Shown here one piece after another: positions 4,897-5,046 of a DNA stretch of 5,046 bases (positions within the stretch are counted from its first letter, which is position 1; each line of letters starts with the position of its first letter). Source of the DNA: an uncultured Oscillochloris sp. (GTDB taxonomy: Bacteria; Chloroflexota; Chloroflexia; Chloroflexales; Chloroflexaceae); contig CAIRFY010000162.1 of NCBI GenBank assembly GCA_903877945.1, positions 1 through 5,046 on the forward strand, read 5' to 3'. Position numbers and translations under genes: made by a program. Under the pieces are notes generated by a model. It had not been told where the DNA came from. It saw nothing but the letters and a program-made list of their open reading frames with translations, and did no database searches.

Positions 4897-4971
4897 CGCG
4901 GTGACGCGGTGACGCGGTGAGGGGGTGACGCGGTGAGGGGGTGACGGGGTGACGCGGGGACGCGGGGACAG
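4892..4971. repeat. Octamer tandem array (GGTGACGC), ten units
   Basis: Ten contiguous 8-bp units occur: GGTGACGC three times, GGTGAGGG, GGTGACGC, GGTGAGGG, GGTGACGG, GGTGACGC, GGGGACGC and the degenerate GGGGACAG. The TGA stop of the 138-aa gene is inside the first unit. The reverse-complement octamer family (CGCCTCAT three times, and GGTGAGGC) also appears in the palindrome at 61-105. The period of 8 is not a multiple of 3, and each unit contains TGA, so read-through in any frame would end quickly. Confidence 0.95.
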
Positions 4972-4997
4972 TATTGTTTGCGTTCATAAGAACCATT

Positions 4998-5020
4998 GCG
5001 TTTTGTTACGTTTTGTTGCG
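4998..5020. repeat. Short 10-bp direct repeats upstream of the last promoter
   Basis: GCGTTTTGTT (4998-5007), ACGTTTTGTT (5008-5017) and the start of a third unit, GCG (5018-5020), are spaced exactly one helical turn. They are flanked by CATAAG (4985-4990) and its inverse CTTATG (5022-5027). They lie directly upstream of the -10 at 5029, where an activator would sit. No known binding site is recognised. Confidence 0.6.
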
Positions 5021-5024
5021 TCTT

Positions 5025-5042
5025 ATGGTACAATTGTGCCAT
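5025..5042 (+). promoter_or_regulatory. Extended -10 promoter overlapping an 18-bp near-palindrome
   Basis: ATGGTACAA-TTGTGCCAT (5025-5042) is an inverted repeat with one mismatched pair. It contains an extended -10, TGG-TACAAT (hexamer 5029-5034). A start about 7 bases downstream would fall at 5041, the A of an ATG. The best -35 at 17 bp (TTACGT, 5006-5011) is poor. The same 14-bp word, with one change, lies in the metalloregulator promoter. Confidence 0.5.
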
Positions 5043-5046
5043 GAAA
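5041..5046 (+). CDS. Start of a gene that continues beyond the window
   Basis: Only ATG AAA (Met-Lys) is visible. The call rests on the promoter and operator-like element placed directly against this ATG. No Shine-Dalgarno precedes it, because the bases before are the -10 element, so translation would be leaderless if the transcription start is right. The product cannot be guessed from two codons. A metal transporter would fit if the shared operator idea holds. Confidence 0.35.

Noticed and set aside
4892..4971. CRISPR array
   Set aside because: The repeats are contiguous 8-mers with no spacers. This is a simple tandem repeat, as are the heptamer arrays at 728-758 and 862-893.

Overview
The window looks like a chromosomal segment from a GC-rich bacterium. 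The style of its intergenic DNA suggests the phylum Chloroflexota, perhaps a filamentous Chloroflexia relative: heptamer and octamer tandem arrays, GC-rich palindromes such as the one built on CACCCTGAGCGAA, and CCCCCTAGCCCCCTCTCCC-type inverted repeats. This placement is inferred from repeat style and protein flavour, not from a marker gene. No transposase, integrase, phage gene or CRISPR array is visible, and most genes are housekeeping or regulatory.

Left part (1-2134, genes on +): a 132-bp imperfect inverted repeat precedes a stand-alone biotin carboxyl carrier protein (169-663). A mosaic spacer of four repeat blocks follows (674-893), then a complete molybdopterin molybdotransferase, moeA (911-2134). 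The two genes share no obvious pathway.

Middle (2135-3473): a GC-rich palindromic repeat is followed by what looks like the amputated C-terminus of a SpoIIE-type PP2C phosphatase (about 2406-2531, +). It runs head-on into a complete OmpR/PhoB-type response regulator (2509-3225, -) that has no histidine kinase beside it in the window. Upstream of the regulator on the same strand is a tRNA-Pro(UGG) with encoded CCA, a good promoter (TTGACA-N17-TAGGCT) and its own intrinsic terminator. The regulator is therefore probably transcribed separately.

Right part (3474-5046): a 38-bp palindrome lies just beyond the stop codon of a three-domain DtxR/MntR-family metalloregulator (3616-4299, -). Its metal-site residues are of the manganese (MntR) type. 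A 138-aa protein of unknown function (4480-4896, +) is divergent from it, and its stop codon lies inside an array of ten octamers (GGTGACGC type). The last bases hold a promoter whose extended -10 element overlaps a near-palindrome and sits directly against an ATG at 5041, the first codon of a gene that leaves the window.

The most interesting link is a 14-bp word, TTATGGTACA(A/G)TTG, which is present at 13 of 14 positions in both the predicted promoter of the metalloregulator and the promoter of the gene at 5041. In both places it is the left part of a TGGTA...TGCCA inverted repeat. It could be an operator of the metalloregulator, giving autoregulation plus control of a nearby target, or simply a shared extended -10 promoter. 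I see no convincing multi-gene novel system here. The other leads are the repeat architecture, the phosphatase remnant and the unknown protein.
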